A stretch of 64,000 nucleotides of DNA from Acanthaster planci (Eukaryota > Echinodermata > Asteroidea > Valvatida > Acanthasteridae). The notes beneath the pieces are model-generated. The model was not told where the DNA came from. It saw only the letters and a list, made by a program, of their open reading frames with translations, and searched no databases. Each line of letters opens with the position of its first letter. Within the stretch, counting starts at the first letter, position 1. The stretch covers positions 215,457-279,456 of the forward strand of contig NW_019091517.1 of assembly GCF_001949145.1 (NCBI RefSeq), written 5' to 3'. The translations under genes were made by a program, and so were the position numbers. Shown in pieces: positions 23,761-38,800 of the stretch.

Positions 23761-26034
23761 CCCAGACAGTGCTTGCCTAAATGTACCAACATCAAAACTG
23801 TCACACAAGATGGATTAGCCCTCTCAAACACTTCTGGCCTTAAATTGCAAAATCCACACCAATTTAGATTTCCCTCCACACAAACTCACTTTGTCTTGCT
23901 TGGATTGTCAGGGGAGGAAGGAGAAAAAGCCCCTGCAATCAATACGAGAGAGAATGGCAGAGAGGGAGATGGCAATATCATCTTGATACTGCAGGGGGAA
24001 CTTAGAACGAGAAGCAGGCATTACGCGGGACTGCGGCATTTGTTGAGAGCATGCATGGAGTATTTGACATGCTGTTAGCTCAATAAACTTCAACCGTGTC
24101 TTGATTTCGTCCGCGGCCGGGCACGCATGCATAAATGCACCGCCAACTGGCTTCTCGCAGCAAAGTTTGTCAAGAGTATAAGAAGTGATTACATTTGTGC
24201 ACATAACCGTATAAACTCCAAACCTCGTACACATGTACTTGGCCGTAGCTTTGCGGAGACCGCCCGAGCTACTGAGACCATTACCACAGAGTGTTTGTCC
24301 TTTAAACACGGTGGCATTAACCATTATAGGAGAGGCACAAATTTGCCCACGATGAACCACCATTGAGCACCGAGCAACTTTGTCTGGTCAAGTACGGAGC
24401 TTTTATAATGAACAAAAAAACTTTGCAATGCATGAGCAATTGTGCGTAACACAGCAGTACTTAGCAGCACGGGGACAACATTTGCCTTGCCTTTTACCTT
24501 GTCGAGTACCGATTGTCAGCATTGTGACTGATTGCCTGCCATTCGAAATGTGCACTGAATTTTCATCCGGTAATCGTCGAGAGTTTCATATTCAGAGGAG
24601 ATGTTGTGGTTTTAAATAAGCAGGAAAAATGAACTGTGGATGTTCTCCCTGCAAAAATTAAATGTTTCAAACGTCAAAACAGAATTTGAGGGAGTGAGGA
24701 ATGTCAAATTATAACCAAAGTTAACTGACCTACAATCACATGGAAAAATAAGAACAATGAAACAAGAATAATGTAGCTTCGTAATCATTCCCTCAAAAGA
24801 ACTCCTAAAACAAGTCTTTCAACATGTGACCATGTGAAAAACTCTCCTTCTTTGCTAGTTTAATTTTGAATATTGAACACGAGTTCCACACTAACGTACA
24901 TGTAATTAAAAAGGTCCACCTCTCATCACGTTGCTAAAGTATCAGTATGCATGTTCCATCAGTGGATTCTGACGGTCTGTAGACCAAAACCAGGACAGCT
25001 CAACTTTGAATCTGGTAGGACAGTAACCATGGACTTCTTTCAACCTGAGACCTTCTCACACATGCACTCCATTCCTGTTTTTGCACTTTTACTCACACTT
25101 CAGGACTGTGTAATTTTCAAAACTTACTTTCACCATCAACCCTAAAAATACAACTGGGGAAAAATAAAAAATGTGAAAGGCTGGAACTTCCCATGAAAGG
25201 AAATGCAAAGCTAAAAACGCATTCAACTTTTGCTAATGCACTGTGTAAATAAATGTGCTTACCAAAATGTCAAAAATTCAGGTTCGTGTGCACTTTGGAG
25301 CTGAGTGTGGATTGGCCTTAAAAACAGTCACACATTTTCCTTGTCTCCGTCAAACTTTTCCAGCTGAATTTGTGTTTCCCCCTCATCACTTCATTTCCCT
25401 GTGTCTATGATTTCCACCAAAAAAGTAAGGAAGAGGTCACATTGGCCTATGAGTCTAAAGGTTACTTGCAAAGCATGCAAAGCAGAGCTTGAAGTTGAAG
25501 CTACGTGTATGTCTATGTTGAGCTTCACCAGCCAGGGGCGCAACTGAAGGTGAGCGAGCAAGCGTCCACCAGAATTCCAAGTCGCCCTCTGTATTTCCAT
25601 GGCCAAAGAGAGCCCAAGAGGACTGGGCTTTAATCATATTGGGGGAAATTGGCCATTATTCACCAACTTGTGGCTGTCCCTTCTGATTGTTAGGACCCCT
25701 CTAATGAGGGCAGAGTGACCCCACCGCAGGTGCCTGTACTGGTTCAGTGGGACTGGGAGTACTACTAGACTCACAGGCACAAGAGAGTGCAGCCTACTGT
25801 ACCAGTAGGTTGGGGCTTACACTTTGACCATCCATCTGATAACAACATATTTGGCCCTTGTACGGCCCTTGAACAACACGCACATGAATACATATGTACA
25901 TGTACATCACGCATGTACCTGTTAAGTGTCTGACTCAACAAGAACCAAATGCCCCAATCAGTTTACAATCCTGGTCAAGCAGATGCTGAGAAACTCCCTT
26001 CCCTCAGACCAAAGCTGCGTTTTACTGTCCGTAC

Positions 26035-26051
26035 TGTACATGTACATGTAC
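26035..26051. repeat. TACATG tandem run
   Basis: TGTACATGTACATGTAC, followed about 50 bp later by two copies of TATACCAACAGCA (26098-26110 and 26118-26130) in direct orientation. Confidence 0.75.
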
Positions 26052-29000
26052 TTGCAGCTTAAAAAATCTGGGCAAATACCGGTACATGTGATATTTATAT
26101 ACCAACAGCATAATTTGTATACCAACAGCAAATGGACAAGGAGGACAGGGTAGGGGGTACTCACGGTGCTCTGAGTGGAGGTACATTGTATTATGACCTA
26201 GATTCTGGTAATTGTACATGTAGGGTACCTCTCAGGGTCACATGTGAAATTGAAAGGTGGTTGCACTTGACCATAAATTCTCGGAAAAAAAGGAATTAAC
26301 CTAACTTTGTATACTTTCAAGCAAACTGCCTGTTCAACTGTCTGAATAACAAAGCAGATAGCCCTGCAGTCATGCATGTACAATGTGTACTGCCCTCGAC
26401 CAACAGACAGACCGACAGACAGAAATGAAGACATATGCACAACATATCCGAACCAACAAATGAAATGAGCCAAAACCGTCACCACAAAATGCCTAACAAC
26501 AAGTACCTGAATTACAACTGATCCTACTTAGTAACAAATCAAAACATAATTTCTTCCAAATTTATTTTTAAAAAAGGAGGGGGGGGCAAAAAATCCAGAT
26601 TTAATTGAGTCAAGCCCCTGATATGACTCAGGCCGGAATCCTTGGCCTTTCAGCAGGTATAATCCATATCGGGTCCCTCAACCCAACCATCTGATTGCAT
26701 TCCCCCAGGACTCTGCAGGGGCCCCGTGGCGGTGAGGGGTTGTTGCTTTTACAAAAGGCCTTCATCCCAAGACTGTTCACATGTGGGTATAAGGGTGTTA
26801 GTGGTAAAAATAATAACTGCCGCGATAATTGGTTCCTGATCAAGGGTGATAGTATGGTAGTCCTGTCAGGCACAGGTTGTTTAACAGACATTATTTGGTG
26901 CCATGGTATTCTTTAAAATATGAACAGCTCCATGACAGCAGTGTGACAGCATAGCTTCCTTGGCAAATCTTTAGGCCAAACTTTCATACGGCATAAAAGT
27001 ACTGACGGCTGCTCCTGCTTCAAAAACTTAAATCCTTAGTCTCTTGTTTGGGGTTATGAAAAGCAGTGACACTCCATGCATGCACACAAACCACTACCAT
27101 GTTGTGAAACCGCAAATCCTTATAAAAAATCCACCTTCATGTGGCTGAGTGAAATGTACATGTGCCAGTAGCATAAACTTAAGGAGGGCCCGTTCATGGA
27201 AAACATTTGAAGGACAAGCACCATTATCACCAAGACTAAATTGAGCTTCACCCGTTTACTCCTCTCAACAAAACCTTGAGGAAATAAGACAAACAAAACC
27301 AAATCTAAGGCTCACATGTAAACTTAATGCTTCCCCTGACCAACAGGGAAAAGTACAAGTGAATCGTCGACTAGTAACTATGAGTGGCGCCCCAAACCTG
27401 TACAAATGAAATAAGCGGCCCATGCGTCTTCAAGTACAGCACGTTGCGATGTGATGAGAATGCTACTATCATACAACCCGTTGGCTTTGAATGAACTTAT
27501 ATATGTAAAACAGGCAATTTCAGGAAACAGAAGTCAGCAATTTGGGATGAGACACGTTGTCACTGTGAAAAGGTAAACCATAAGCCTTCTCAATGACAAA
27601 GGGAAATGAACAGTATAGCTCCAGCAGTTTCAAAGAGTTGCAAAACTTGAAAAATGAAACCCTGCATGTAGTTACCCTAATTTAATGTTGAAAGCACATG
27701 TGGTGAATTCATGCACAGCATGAGGTCAACTTAAATGAAAAAAGTAATGAATACATGCTATGTTGTCTACTTATAAAACAGTATCGTGTTAATTTCAGTT
27801 GACAGCATGTTTCAGAATATATGAATGTATCATGATCGCCTACTGTGTCACATTACCTAGACAAGGTACATGTACATCCTATCCGGAGTGGTACCAGTAT
27901 CAGAATTACCCCAACAGCCTGTCTTTAGCGGTAAACTCTTTCAAGTGTACATGTACCCCATAAAATGGCAGGACAGCAACCTCTACCGGTACCTTTGACG
28001 AGCAAGTGAATTCTCTTTACTTTTTCAAAGGTACATGTAGGGCCTACTACACCTTCACCCAATGGTCTGTTTTTAGCATGGGAAATGTTCTTCCAATAGG
28101 TTATGGGTCAATTTCCGAACACTTCAATACTGCAATACTAACTACACAGTTAAGCTCTATTTCACTATACATTGGTAGCAAGCAAATAACAAAGCTATAA
28201 AAAAAAGCACACACAAGAACTCTTAAAATTAACAAATAAACAAAATAACAAATTAAACTCTTCAGCTTCTTTTTCTCATTGAAACTGGGTACATGTATGT
28301 GGCTTCTCTCCTGTTTCAGCTTTGAAGAAAGAACTACATTGCTCCTGCTAGACTGATACGCAAACTACAAAGCCTATGGAAGTGGTGTAGCAATTTTAAA
28401 ATTGACAAAGAATCAAAAGATTATTATTTACAGTGATGTCGCTGAATCATGGAGGATATTGTTCAAATAACACTGTTCTGGCCTGGTTCGATAAGGATAC
28501 CAGGTTATTAAAAATAAGTGTTGAGAACTACCGCAAGAGCTTCCATAAATGAAGTCCAAGCAGATGACAAATATTGGACTCCCACAGAATAATCAACATT
28601 TGCATCTTGATACTGCTGATACCAACTGGCTTTAGGTGGGAACCGCAGCCCAGACTCAATTTGGTTTATTTATCATGAACTGATAGCCACTGGTCGATAT
28701 AAAGGGGGAAACCAAACAACGTCCAGGGGAAGTGTGAACAGAAAAGAAATGCTATCTCAACAGATGAAACTGGACATTTGTGATGTTCACATGCTAGTAA
28801 TGTACATGTACCTATGCATTATACATGTACATGTAACTCATAGGCCAGTTCATAAAATTGTCAAGTTTTGAATTTATGCCTACCATTAGTACCAAAAAGG
28901 TGAGAGATGCTTTTATTGGCCTAAAAGACCTACATGTACACGTATACATGTAAATCTCTCCCTTTTATGGTTGCCTAAAAAGACAAATGCTGTAATAAGT

Positions 29001-31130
29001 TTGGACAATCCACTAAATTATTCTGATTATTTTTCATAAAACTTATCGTATTCAAAAGTGAAAATACAGAAATGATAAATTTCTGCAATAATATGGAAAG
29101 AGTCTTATAGATCATATACAATTTTGGCATTGAACTGTTTTCCCATAAATATGCACTTTAAGACCAACATAAACCCAATTTTGACAGCATAGTAAAGGAC
29201 TGTGAGCCTTTTCAAACCACACATACTCAGTCACAAAAGAGATATCCTTCCATGGTGCTACCACAAACCTTTTGTACTCTACTCAACAGTAAAGCACTGG
29301 AGGACTGAAGGTTTGCTAGAATGGCACATTTGGGTAGAAGTAATGGTTGTGAATTATCACAACAGATCTAACAAATCATTATACATGTAATCCATACTGA
29401 AATTTCTCAATGAAAATGTGGGCTGACATCAAATTTTACAAGTTCCGGTGCAATGATTTGAAGATGCTCCTCATGAGATTTGGAAGTCACATATTGCTCT
29501 GCATTTCACACCATCAATCACGACTTTTGAGATCACAAGACACAATTCAAACGCTTACCACTTTCAAGCTCTTACCAGAGGGTGCAAGGGCAACGGCACT
29601 TGTTTTCAGGAAAGAAATACTGCACCAGTATCAATGAATAGTGCTTTATTTAAAAACAAATGGTGTTTGTAATTTAAACATTATCAGCTGAAAAAACATA
29701 GCGGTAGTTGATACTACAATTGATCGGCTGTAAAATATTTGAACTGAACCAAACATCTGTTTTTGTGTACAGTAATAAAAGCCACTTGGGTAAGTGTCAA
29801 TATTCAGATGATCAATATATCCTCAATCAAAATCAATTCCACGGCAACAATTACAGGTCACTGTCACTGACTACATGTGTTACAAGCCAAGCACACACAC
29901 AGCAGCCAGCATTTAAGTGCCATTGTCCTCAACCAGATTTCCAATTGTCCAAAACCATTTCACTTAGAGACAAAATGGAGCAGCCATTTATCAGGGAGGG
30001 TGTCCTTTTGTTGGGAGGTGAGAAAAACAGGAGGGCTTGTCCACAGGGAGAGGATGAATAGTTTTTTTTTCCCTTCACTGACAAGATTGGCTTTGGTAAA
30101 TAGATCTTGAGATGGGTAAACTCTCCAGCCAGAAGAGTGACTTCTGATGTCTGGCTTGTGTTGAGGGGATGGAGGGACCACTTTCCCTGAGCCCTGGTAG
30201 GGGTTTGGTAGCACACCATTGCAACCTGCTGAGCCACAGTGCAATCAACACACCAGTCAGTAAACGGCCCATTGAGCCCATGGCATTGTGAAAACACTCC
30301 AGCAGCTGTCAACTAACTTGAGTGACAGGCCCAATCAATCGCTCTGTTTACCAGCCAGCGGTAAACTATATATCCCTTTTCAGGGGGTCCAAAGCTAAAA
30401 GACCCAGGTATGTTTTTTCCAGTGGTAGTGGTGGTGGTGGCAGAGGAGGGCAGTCAGGGTACCAATGAGTTCCTTTGATTCCAATAATTCCACAACACTG
30501 ATAAATACCATTGTTGGTTACAACCTAAAAGCCAGGTAACCAGTTTGGAATGGGATTGTATATTGTGTTGTTTGGTGGGGCATGCAATGGCCAGGCCTAA
30601 AGCTGGGGGGTGTTGAAGCATGGCTGAATCATGGAGCTTAATAGCTCCATGGTTGAATCAAACCTCATTAGCTTGTGATTCACAGGCTTTTGGGGTTACC
30701 CTGATTCAATTTACAGCCAGACGGAGCCAGGGAAGGAATGGAACTTTGGCTGGCACTAGCAGGGATTAGGCTGGTCAAGCACTATCAGATTCACCTCCAA
30801 TGAAATCCAGCATTTCCTGGTTATTCAGTTGAACAGTACATTGCCTTACCAAAATAGCCAGCAAAGACTCAAGCAAATCAACTAGTACACATAACAATTC
30901 TCCCTTTTTTGTATTGAAATTCCAACCCTGATTTCAGCAATGTGGTGTCAAAATACAGACCATACACAAAACAAGTGAAGTTTAACTGTCTGCACTAGAC
31001 AGAAGACTTTTGCACTCTATAGACCTAAACAGTGAAGCTGATTTCAAAAACACAGCAGTATTAAAGTTAGTTGTAAAGGTTTGCAGTAGTACCATGCAAG
31101 GATATCTCTTTTATGAGTAGGCCTACGTGT

Positions 31131-31191
31131 GGTTCTGAAAAGAACCGGAGGGCACTCAACGTTTCAGACAGTATGCTCTGTCCGTCATCAG
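31131..31191 (-). repeat. Repeat fragment with hammerhead-like core and histone-type 3' stem-loop
   Basis: Read on the minus strand, CTGATGA (31185-31191) is followed by a 7-bp stem with one G-U pair (CGGACAG and CTGTCTG, loop AGCATA) and then AAAC. This recalls the CUGAUGA / stem II / GAAA core of hammerhead ribozymes. Fourteen bases later comes GGTTCT-TTTC-AGAACC (31131-31146), which fits the 16-nt animal histone mRNA 3' stem-loop pattern of a 6-bp stem with a UUUC loop, and is followed by ACAC. No histone coding sequence lies upstream. Hammerhead stems I and III are not apparent, so catalytic activity is doubtful. It probably belongs to a dispersed repeat. Confidence 0.45.
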
Positions 31192-34100
31192 GAGACTGCT
31201 ACAAGTGCAACTACTCGTAACTTGCTACCTTCACCATGAAAAGCTTTGAAGCTCAACACATCAGTACTTCACTGCTTCGTCCATTAAAAAAAATCATTGC
31301 ATAGAATGGTACAACTTTGCAGGATACATACATGTGCACATGAAGTATAGTGTAATTTGACAACCAGAATTAGAAGTCATTACTGCGGTGGCACAATGCT
31401 CCTGGGTAGGTGGTATGCGCTTTTTACAAGCCTCTTCACTCTTCAACCAACAGGGTGTCGTGATTTGCCAATGCACGCGCGCATTGAACTGAAGAATATG
31501 TGTGAGAGCGCAGTGACACAGCAGGTATGGCGTCTAATCGGATAAGTCTATTTTAACTGCTCAGGAATCAGACCAAGAAAGTAAAGGCAAGAACAAATAA
31601 CACAAACATCAAATTTTCCCTGAACTACATGTTTGGCCTGTACATTGTATTTCGCACAAACTATAACTACTTCCGAACTATTGATTTTGGAACAAACTGT
31701 TAGTTCTCCTGACAAATTCTGTACAGGTTCGGTTTACATAATTGTACACGAACATTCATCAAGAGAGGTGAGAGATGAGAGGTGGAAGGTGGAGGGAGGA
31801 GGGGGGGGAAAAAAGGGTACAGCCTAGTGGATATTGAGGCAACAGGTGCACCACAGCCCATGAGGCTGGGGTTACCGGCTAATTCCTAGTGACACCAGGA
31901 CTGGAAATGAGAGAGGGCTGGCATGAGGCTGCAGGAAAAGCAAAGGTGAGAACGAGTACACAACAGGAGAAGCCTTATTAAAAAAGACATGCTGGTACCC
32001 CAAATAGCATAACGCAATCAGAAATATGGGGGGAGAGGTAGAATGGACCCTTAGGTGACGAGATGTGACATGAAGTAGGGGAGGAAGGGTCAGGGAACAA
32101 GCCAATATTATGCATCGTTAGAGTTGAAGGTAGAGCTGAATTCAGAATATACTTGGAGTCTGGACAGTTGATATCATAGACCTTCATGTATACAAACTGG
32201 TCTGAACATTGCTCCTCACCTTTTTCAGTGTGAAATGTTTGTTGCACCAATTTTTACTACTCTCAAATCGGTAATAACATGATCACAAACATATACAAGG
32301 TATCCAAGATGCATCAACAAAAACTAGTTCACCTCTTTCTAAATCAAACTAAATCAAATCGGTGTTTCTCTGTAGCTGTAACAGTCAAATGCTACAAAGT
32401 AAATGCTTTAATACACTTATCCCGCAGGTCGAGAGTAAATTCAAGGAGTGTTCCTAGTCTAAGGAAATATACATGTACAATTTCAAATATTTCAAAGTAG
32501 TTTTCCTTAATACATAATTTTTCTAATCTAAAACCTCTCCATAGGATAAGCTTTGACAAGCAGCATTTGGACTACATTAAAAAATTACTGCAAACTCAAT
32601 CTTAGAGCCAACTGCCACAAGAGAAAAGGCGCAGTGTAGATTTGAAAAATGGGAAGAATTCTATAGATTGATCAAATGTCTAACCTTTGTACATTGGACC
32701 TTGCAACTTGAGACAAAAGAACACAAAAATCAGGCAGACAGAGTAAGTAACCACACCACTCAAGCACACCTGAAAACACACAACTGTATCCGGGACACAT
32801 GTTAGAATTTACAAGTAAACAGGCCCACTTTTTTTCTTTTTTTTTTTACATAACTGACCAATTTGGGGTGGACCACATTTGCACCGGAGTTGTTTGTCCC
32901 TGGTATCCTGGAAACACCAGCTAGTTAAAAAGCATACCCTGCTGAGCTGGGATCAATGAATGAATGAAAACACCAACATATTGGCAGCACATCTTAATGT
33001 AACTACATGTATGACAAACATGTGCATACCGGTACACTGAGAGTTTCCAGTTAACATGCACACACTGAAATTGCTTTGTATGATAACTGTAATCCTTTTG
33101 AATTTTGTCCCTTTTTCCTAAACAGAACAGGATTTCAAGATCAATTTTGTGTGTGTTTGCCTATAATTACATTCAGCTGATTTTTTTCTATAGCAAATAT
33201 TCTCTTGCAAGTCAAAGGCCTTTCTGCCATTATCCAGTGTTATCAGGGAGATCATTTCATTTATTATTTCTCAAGGCATAAACAAATACAGAACATATGA
33301 GACAACAATACACAACTGCAATGGCAACAGCCTTGATGGACTACCCAATGCGAAGTTAATCACAATCGAGTGGCTCTCCAAATGTTACCATGCTACAAAA
33401 ACGGGTTAAACACACCATGTCACATCTTTGCAGAGAATCAAGAAACCCTACATCTGAAACAACAGGCATAACCCCTGCAAACAATCACCCAGATCCATCC
33501 CAGGAAAAAGAAAAAAAAAGTAAATAGTAATAGTTGCAGAAAGATGTGGAATGGTCCATGCTCATTCTGAACACCAACAAATCATGATAAATAAATGAGA
33601 ACATTGATTTTTAAGAATATGATACAATTAAATAAAATTTTATTATGGCTATAAATACATGTAAGTATAATCTTTAATAGGGAGAAATTGAAGTACATGA
33701 TAATTCGTAATAAATGAGATGAAACTTAACATAAAAAAAATTTCAAGAGGTCTGGTTTAACATATAAAATAAGGATTTACTTGTTATGAAACAATCCTGG
33801 CCCAACATTGACAAACACTGACTCTTGGGCTGAATTTAGTACAATCAGTGAAATCACATGACTGATTATCAAGTCCCAAAATTACTGGTACAAACAGGAA
33901 CCAGGCATGTGCGCGCCATCTTACATAATGCTGGCAAACATTGCAATGATGAAGCCATGGTCAAGTGAACCAATCAGATCAGAAAGGTGAGCAGTGGACT
34001 TCAGAGGGTGACAGCTCAAGGTATGAACCAAGTCAGGAATGTTTCAGTTTCTTGGGGGGGGGAACACGGATGGGACAGCAATGCCACAATGTACAGGTGA

Positions 34101-35759
34101 GTGAATAGGAATAAGACTTCCATTTAGGTCAAAGAGATGTATAGAGGTGAGGTCTAGGTCCAGCGGTAGAGATAGACTTGTGTTGGCCTATCTATACAAA
34201 CAACGTTACTCAATCATTTTCTTGTTTTCCAGATTACAAAAGTACAAGTGGGAACATAAAGTACATTGTACACCAGTGCGCCATAAAAACCCAATAATGA
34301 TGCTGGATATGAAGTCAGCTGTGAATGATTAACAAACAAGTGCACTATTCAAGTACATGCACACTCACCGACAGTATGCGCTTTGACAAAGTACCACCAA
34401 ATGAAAAATTATAAAGGAAGAAAAAGAGTAATGCTAATAATTAAAGACGAGTTCCAAGTTTTTGACGTTCTCGTCATGTAGATAGAGCCTGCCAAAGACT
34501 TGGGATCTGAACGATATTGGTGTTTGAGTTGTGATATGATAACCGTGGGTAAATATTGCTGTGAGGGACCATGGGAATGACAGCAGATATCGCCGAGCCA
34601 GGAAGGGGCCAACCAGCAGTGATCTTCCCAGGCCAAGATTGATAGCGGCCCTGGAATCAGGAGGTATCAGAAGTCTTCCTGCATGCTGCCCATGACAGGG
34701 GCATTTTGTATAAATACAAACCTGCAAGCTGGCACGCCGGTGTTCAGTCTCTCGCAAACACGTGTCCACATGCATGTACCTTATATCCAGGCGGCTACTG
34801 CTTATAATGAATACTAATAGGGCCTATTAACTTTCACTGCAGATTCTATACATGTACTGCAACAGATACTGTATCTTCCCCAGAGTAGATATGTAAACTT
34901 TCTTCAGTCACAGTGACAACTCTCACTCCATCACCTTGCTATCTTAACCAGTCCCACAAAGCAGAAATAAGACCCCAAGACAGGACCTAAAATATAGTAT
35001 ATTTCTGACAAGTGTGAATGTCTTTGAAATTCAAGGTGAATGCAATTACAGAGCAAAGACTGTATATGATAGACTTCTGTCAGAGGGCGATGACATTAAC
35101 ACGTACCCCCTCGTGTATGCATCCATGTACTGGATGGCTGGATGCAGACACGATACAATCAAACGCCTCAGTCGGAACAGGTGAACTCACGGCATATTTC
35201 CAACCATTTTCCTACCAATTATCTCACCAAGATTTCAAAACAGAGTCTGAAAAATCTCGCACAACTGAGGCACATGTACATGTCTCTTTGCTACTCACAG
35301 ATCTTGGTCCAATTCATCAAGTACATGCATATGCACATGTACGCATCTTTCACAAGTGGTGGAGCCAAGTCAACTTGTAAATGATTGTAAATTGATTGTA
35401 AATTTATAAGCAAGTGCAACCAAAGTAAAAACAATGGCAGGGTTGGAGAAGGGCGTGGGGATGCAGGGCCAACTTCCTCCTTTGCCTCTGCCACACAATT
35501 TCAGAACATTTGGTATGTGAGATCTTCCCTTATAAGAACATTCTGCAAGTTTTGTGTGTAATGGAGCATCAGAATTCAAACCACAGTCTGTGAATATGAG
35601 TATCTGTCCAGTGCTCGCTGTGTAAATATTTGACATTTTGCACTAAATTGGATATTTCGTGAGAATCGTTTGTGCGAAAAACAGGTGTCGAAGCATGTGC
35701 AAGGCATCAGCCTTTTCATGACAAAAAAGGGCCGACAATAACATGAGTGCAGTCTACGC

Positions 35760-35862
35760 ATACATGTATAACGTGTACAATGTACATGTACCGGTATCTG
35801 ACTGTACAGTACATGTAGATGTACATTACTACAGACTTACACCAACATATGTACCGGTATAT
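35760..35862. repeat. Dense cluster of TGTACA/TACATGTA and TACCGGTA palindromes
   Basis: About 100 bp holds repeated TGTACA, TACATGTA and two TACCGGTAT words. Each is a perfect short palindrome. It looks like a degenerate, expanded microsatellite rather than a transposon. Confidence 0.55.
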
Positions 35863-38800
35863 AGGATGATGCACTGCAGGTGACATACAACAAATATGCG
35901 TAGATACACCATTAGTGCTCTTTTTCAGTCACGTAAATCTGAGCACATGAAGTGCCTTTAGGTTCGGCACATGTGGAAACCATTATTGGTGAAACTGGGG
36001 CGCCGGCTCGGATTAACCAAAATGTTGCACTGGGAATTGGCTGCAGTGATCATAGGAACCCTCACTGCAGTATGCTGGGCAGTGACGACTGCAAGTGGAA
36101 AGTACGGGACACGATTTGTGCCCTGTCGACTAAAAAAAAAATGCTCAATGAAGAGTACAAATTAGCGACTGCACCTCAATACCTTATATGGGCAAAAGGG
36201 AGATACTCAGGGATTGCGATTATATTGCATGTACCAGCACATGGTAACCCTAGAACACACTGGAGAAATTTTACTCTGATGGGTTGGACAGGAGAAAAAG
36301 AGACACGTATGTAATTGCAATAATTTATAGTTATGTTTGGAGGCAAGGAAATGCAAGACCACGATGATGGAGAGTGCAGTTAAAATGGCTTCAGTGGCAC
36401 ACAAAGGAAACAAACCAGAGCCACAGTTGTGGGAGGTCATTTGAGATAACGGATCCATGCATGTACCAAGTCATATTTTAGTATTCTGTATCAATTTGGG
36501 CAATTCAGTCTTTCCTTCTCTGACAATAGAAAAATGTCGACTGCTTGTATTCTACCCACATTGCCACAATCTTAGACATGGAGCCTGAAAGTGTCTGGAG
36601 TGATGAGGCAACTTCTTGCTTCAGTGGCATCTGACATGGGGTCAATTCAATTCAAAAAGTTACATACGATGTATGAACATTCTACCTACGATGCTCAGGT
36701 TCAACTGTCAGACCAACGGCCAGGAAAAAAATTTTACTGTGCACACCAACCCATGAAATCTCGGAAGCTAGAACTTGTCTGATCTACTACTCACGGTATC
36801 AAGTCTCCTGTCAGCAGCCATGTCCAAATCAACTGGCTATGGCAGGCAATAATAGGTACGTCTGTTGGAAGTGGCAGCAGCCATTAGCCATCTTTATGTA
36901 TCATTTCCAGCCGGCAGCTGCAACCAGAACTTTCTGACACAACCTAACATTAAGAAATTTCTTCATTTCTCCTCTTTTGCTCTATTTAGATTTCTTCTTG
37001 TTAAATTGAAAGGTTCAAACCTGGCCACGGGGACACACTCCCCAGTTTTCATGTACACTAAGATCTTGTCCTACTGCAGTAGTACTGAAGACGGAAAAAA
37101 ACACTGCAGAATATTACCCCAAGATTTCAACAGAATCTCTGAAATGTTTCGGACTGATCCTCTCTGAGCGTTGATTGAAAGAGCACTACATGAGCATTAA
37201 AAAACCTTCCAGGAAGAATGATGTCCAAACAGAGACTGTAACTTATCTTTTTTATTGGCCAGCCATCAGGACAGCATTGGTAGGTGTGAAAAGCCCAATA
37301 GCACCTGCACTAAATCACATAGGCCCATTGTCTGTCATCAACTGGGTGATGGTTGGATAAAAGAAGGCTAACAGTTGCTTGTTGGCAAATTGTGCAGCTT
37401 GCCATGAAATAAATCAAGCCTTTGTGGAGTGCTGGGTATTTGCACCACATGAAGCAAGCACATGTCCAGCGGCTGTCAAAGACAGCAGAGTCCCTTGTCT
37501 GCGTAGTAGGCCATGGGCTGACTTAGGCCCAGTATCTTGAGGTGAAGTTGTCAGGTAGTGTGTTAGATTTGGTGGTAAGTCAGTAATTGACTGTTTTGTT
37601 CTGCATGAACAAATCGGATGAGATGCCATTCCAGTAGGGCCACTGCACTCCCACACATGTCTTAACTTGAGTGCAAGGCCACTCTTCAGGTACATGTAAA
37701 TCTTGACACTCTGAGGGTCTGAGAAGACTGTAATGTGTGTGTAGCACCAGAGTGCAACCAGGATGGCCCCACAGCAATGGCTTATAATTCTTTTTGTCGG
37801 ATGTGTCTATAGATACTGTATGTTTTGCCATGGACAAAATATGACTATCTCACCACTTGCCATCAAGTCTAGTATGGTGTGTGAAGAAGCAAAGCAAGCA
37901 GACTGAGAAATTAAGCATCCTTTCACAGCCTGAAGACTTAAGTTATTTCTTTCTTTCTGCTCAGGATGCTGTAACTGGAAGAAGTGGTTTTCACAAAATA
38001 GCAGACCCTTTATTATAATAACCTTGAATCGCACAAGTAAAATAAACGCATCATACAGCAGATCTGAAAATTGAAATAATATTAGGCAATACATGCACAT
38101 ACGGTGACATTACATGAACCTACAGGGTTCACACTGCACCTCTACATATTTTACAAATTACAAACATTTCATGCAAATTACATGTGTAGCATATGTTACC
38201 AAAGTAACCAAATCATTTCTTCCCGTTTCAATATTTACAATTTAATTTTAATCAACTTCCTTCACCTGACACAAATCAATAGTGATGATGCTGTATAATA
38301 ATGAACACTGTCTATACATACATGTACAATACCGGTATGTTAATGTCTGATTTTTCCCCCGCCCAGTGTAACATAGACTGTTTCTACAGTAGATGTCTCG
38401 TCCTGTTTGATTTACAATATTAGAATGCAATGCAAGTACTCCTACACCAATATTTATCTTGCCAGGTTAATTTTTAGCATTCTTGGCAAAGTCAGATATT
38501 AATTTTTCCCCTACTCTTTTTCTAACTGACTGGGTGAATCTTGCTGGGAATGCATGGTCGGAATTCCTCACCCCTCACCCAATAAATTTAACATGAGTAA
38601 CTGAAGGCTGATATTTCAAGATAATTGGCAAAGTGTTTGAAACAAGTCAGCGATATTAGCTGACTGGATTTTTTTTTTTCAAAGTCACTCAGTTTGTTCA
38701 ACTCAACCGTTCATTCTTGGAATTCTTCTGATGGGCCTTTGCACAGTCAAGAGATATGAGATATCCTTGTAGATTTTTTTCAATGATTAAATCAATATCA

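Larger units (their letters stand above)
16795..31130. other. Intronic sequence, first part
   Basis: No supported exon. Noted: a (CT)11 run at 17771-17792, a CpG-richer block at 18661-18960, the inverted-repeat element at 20503-20692, an A-rich tract at 22799-22860, a TATATAAA at 23753-23760, and TACATG runs at 21834-21849, 26035-26051 and 28799-28834. The longest open frame (minus, 23908-24363) has no recognisable domain. Confidence 0.5.

Noticed and set aside
23908-24363. 151-codon minus-strand open frame
   Set aside because: No recognisable domain, no clear splice sites, and an overlapping open frame on the other strand. Long for chance, but the composition (many Cys, Met, Ser blocks) does not look like a known protein.
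35952-36314. 120-codon plus-strand frame
   Set aside because: No domain or splice evidence; an overlapping second plus-strand frame covers the same bases.
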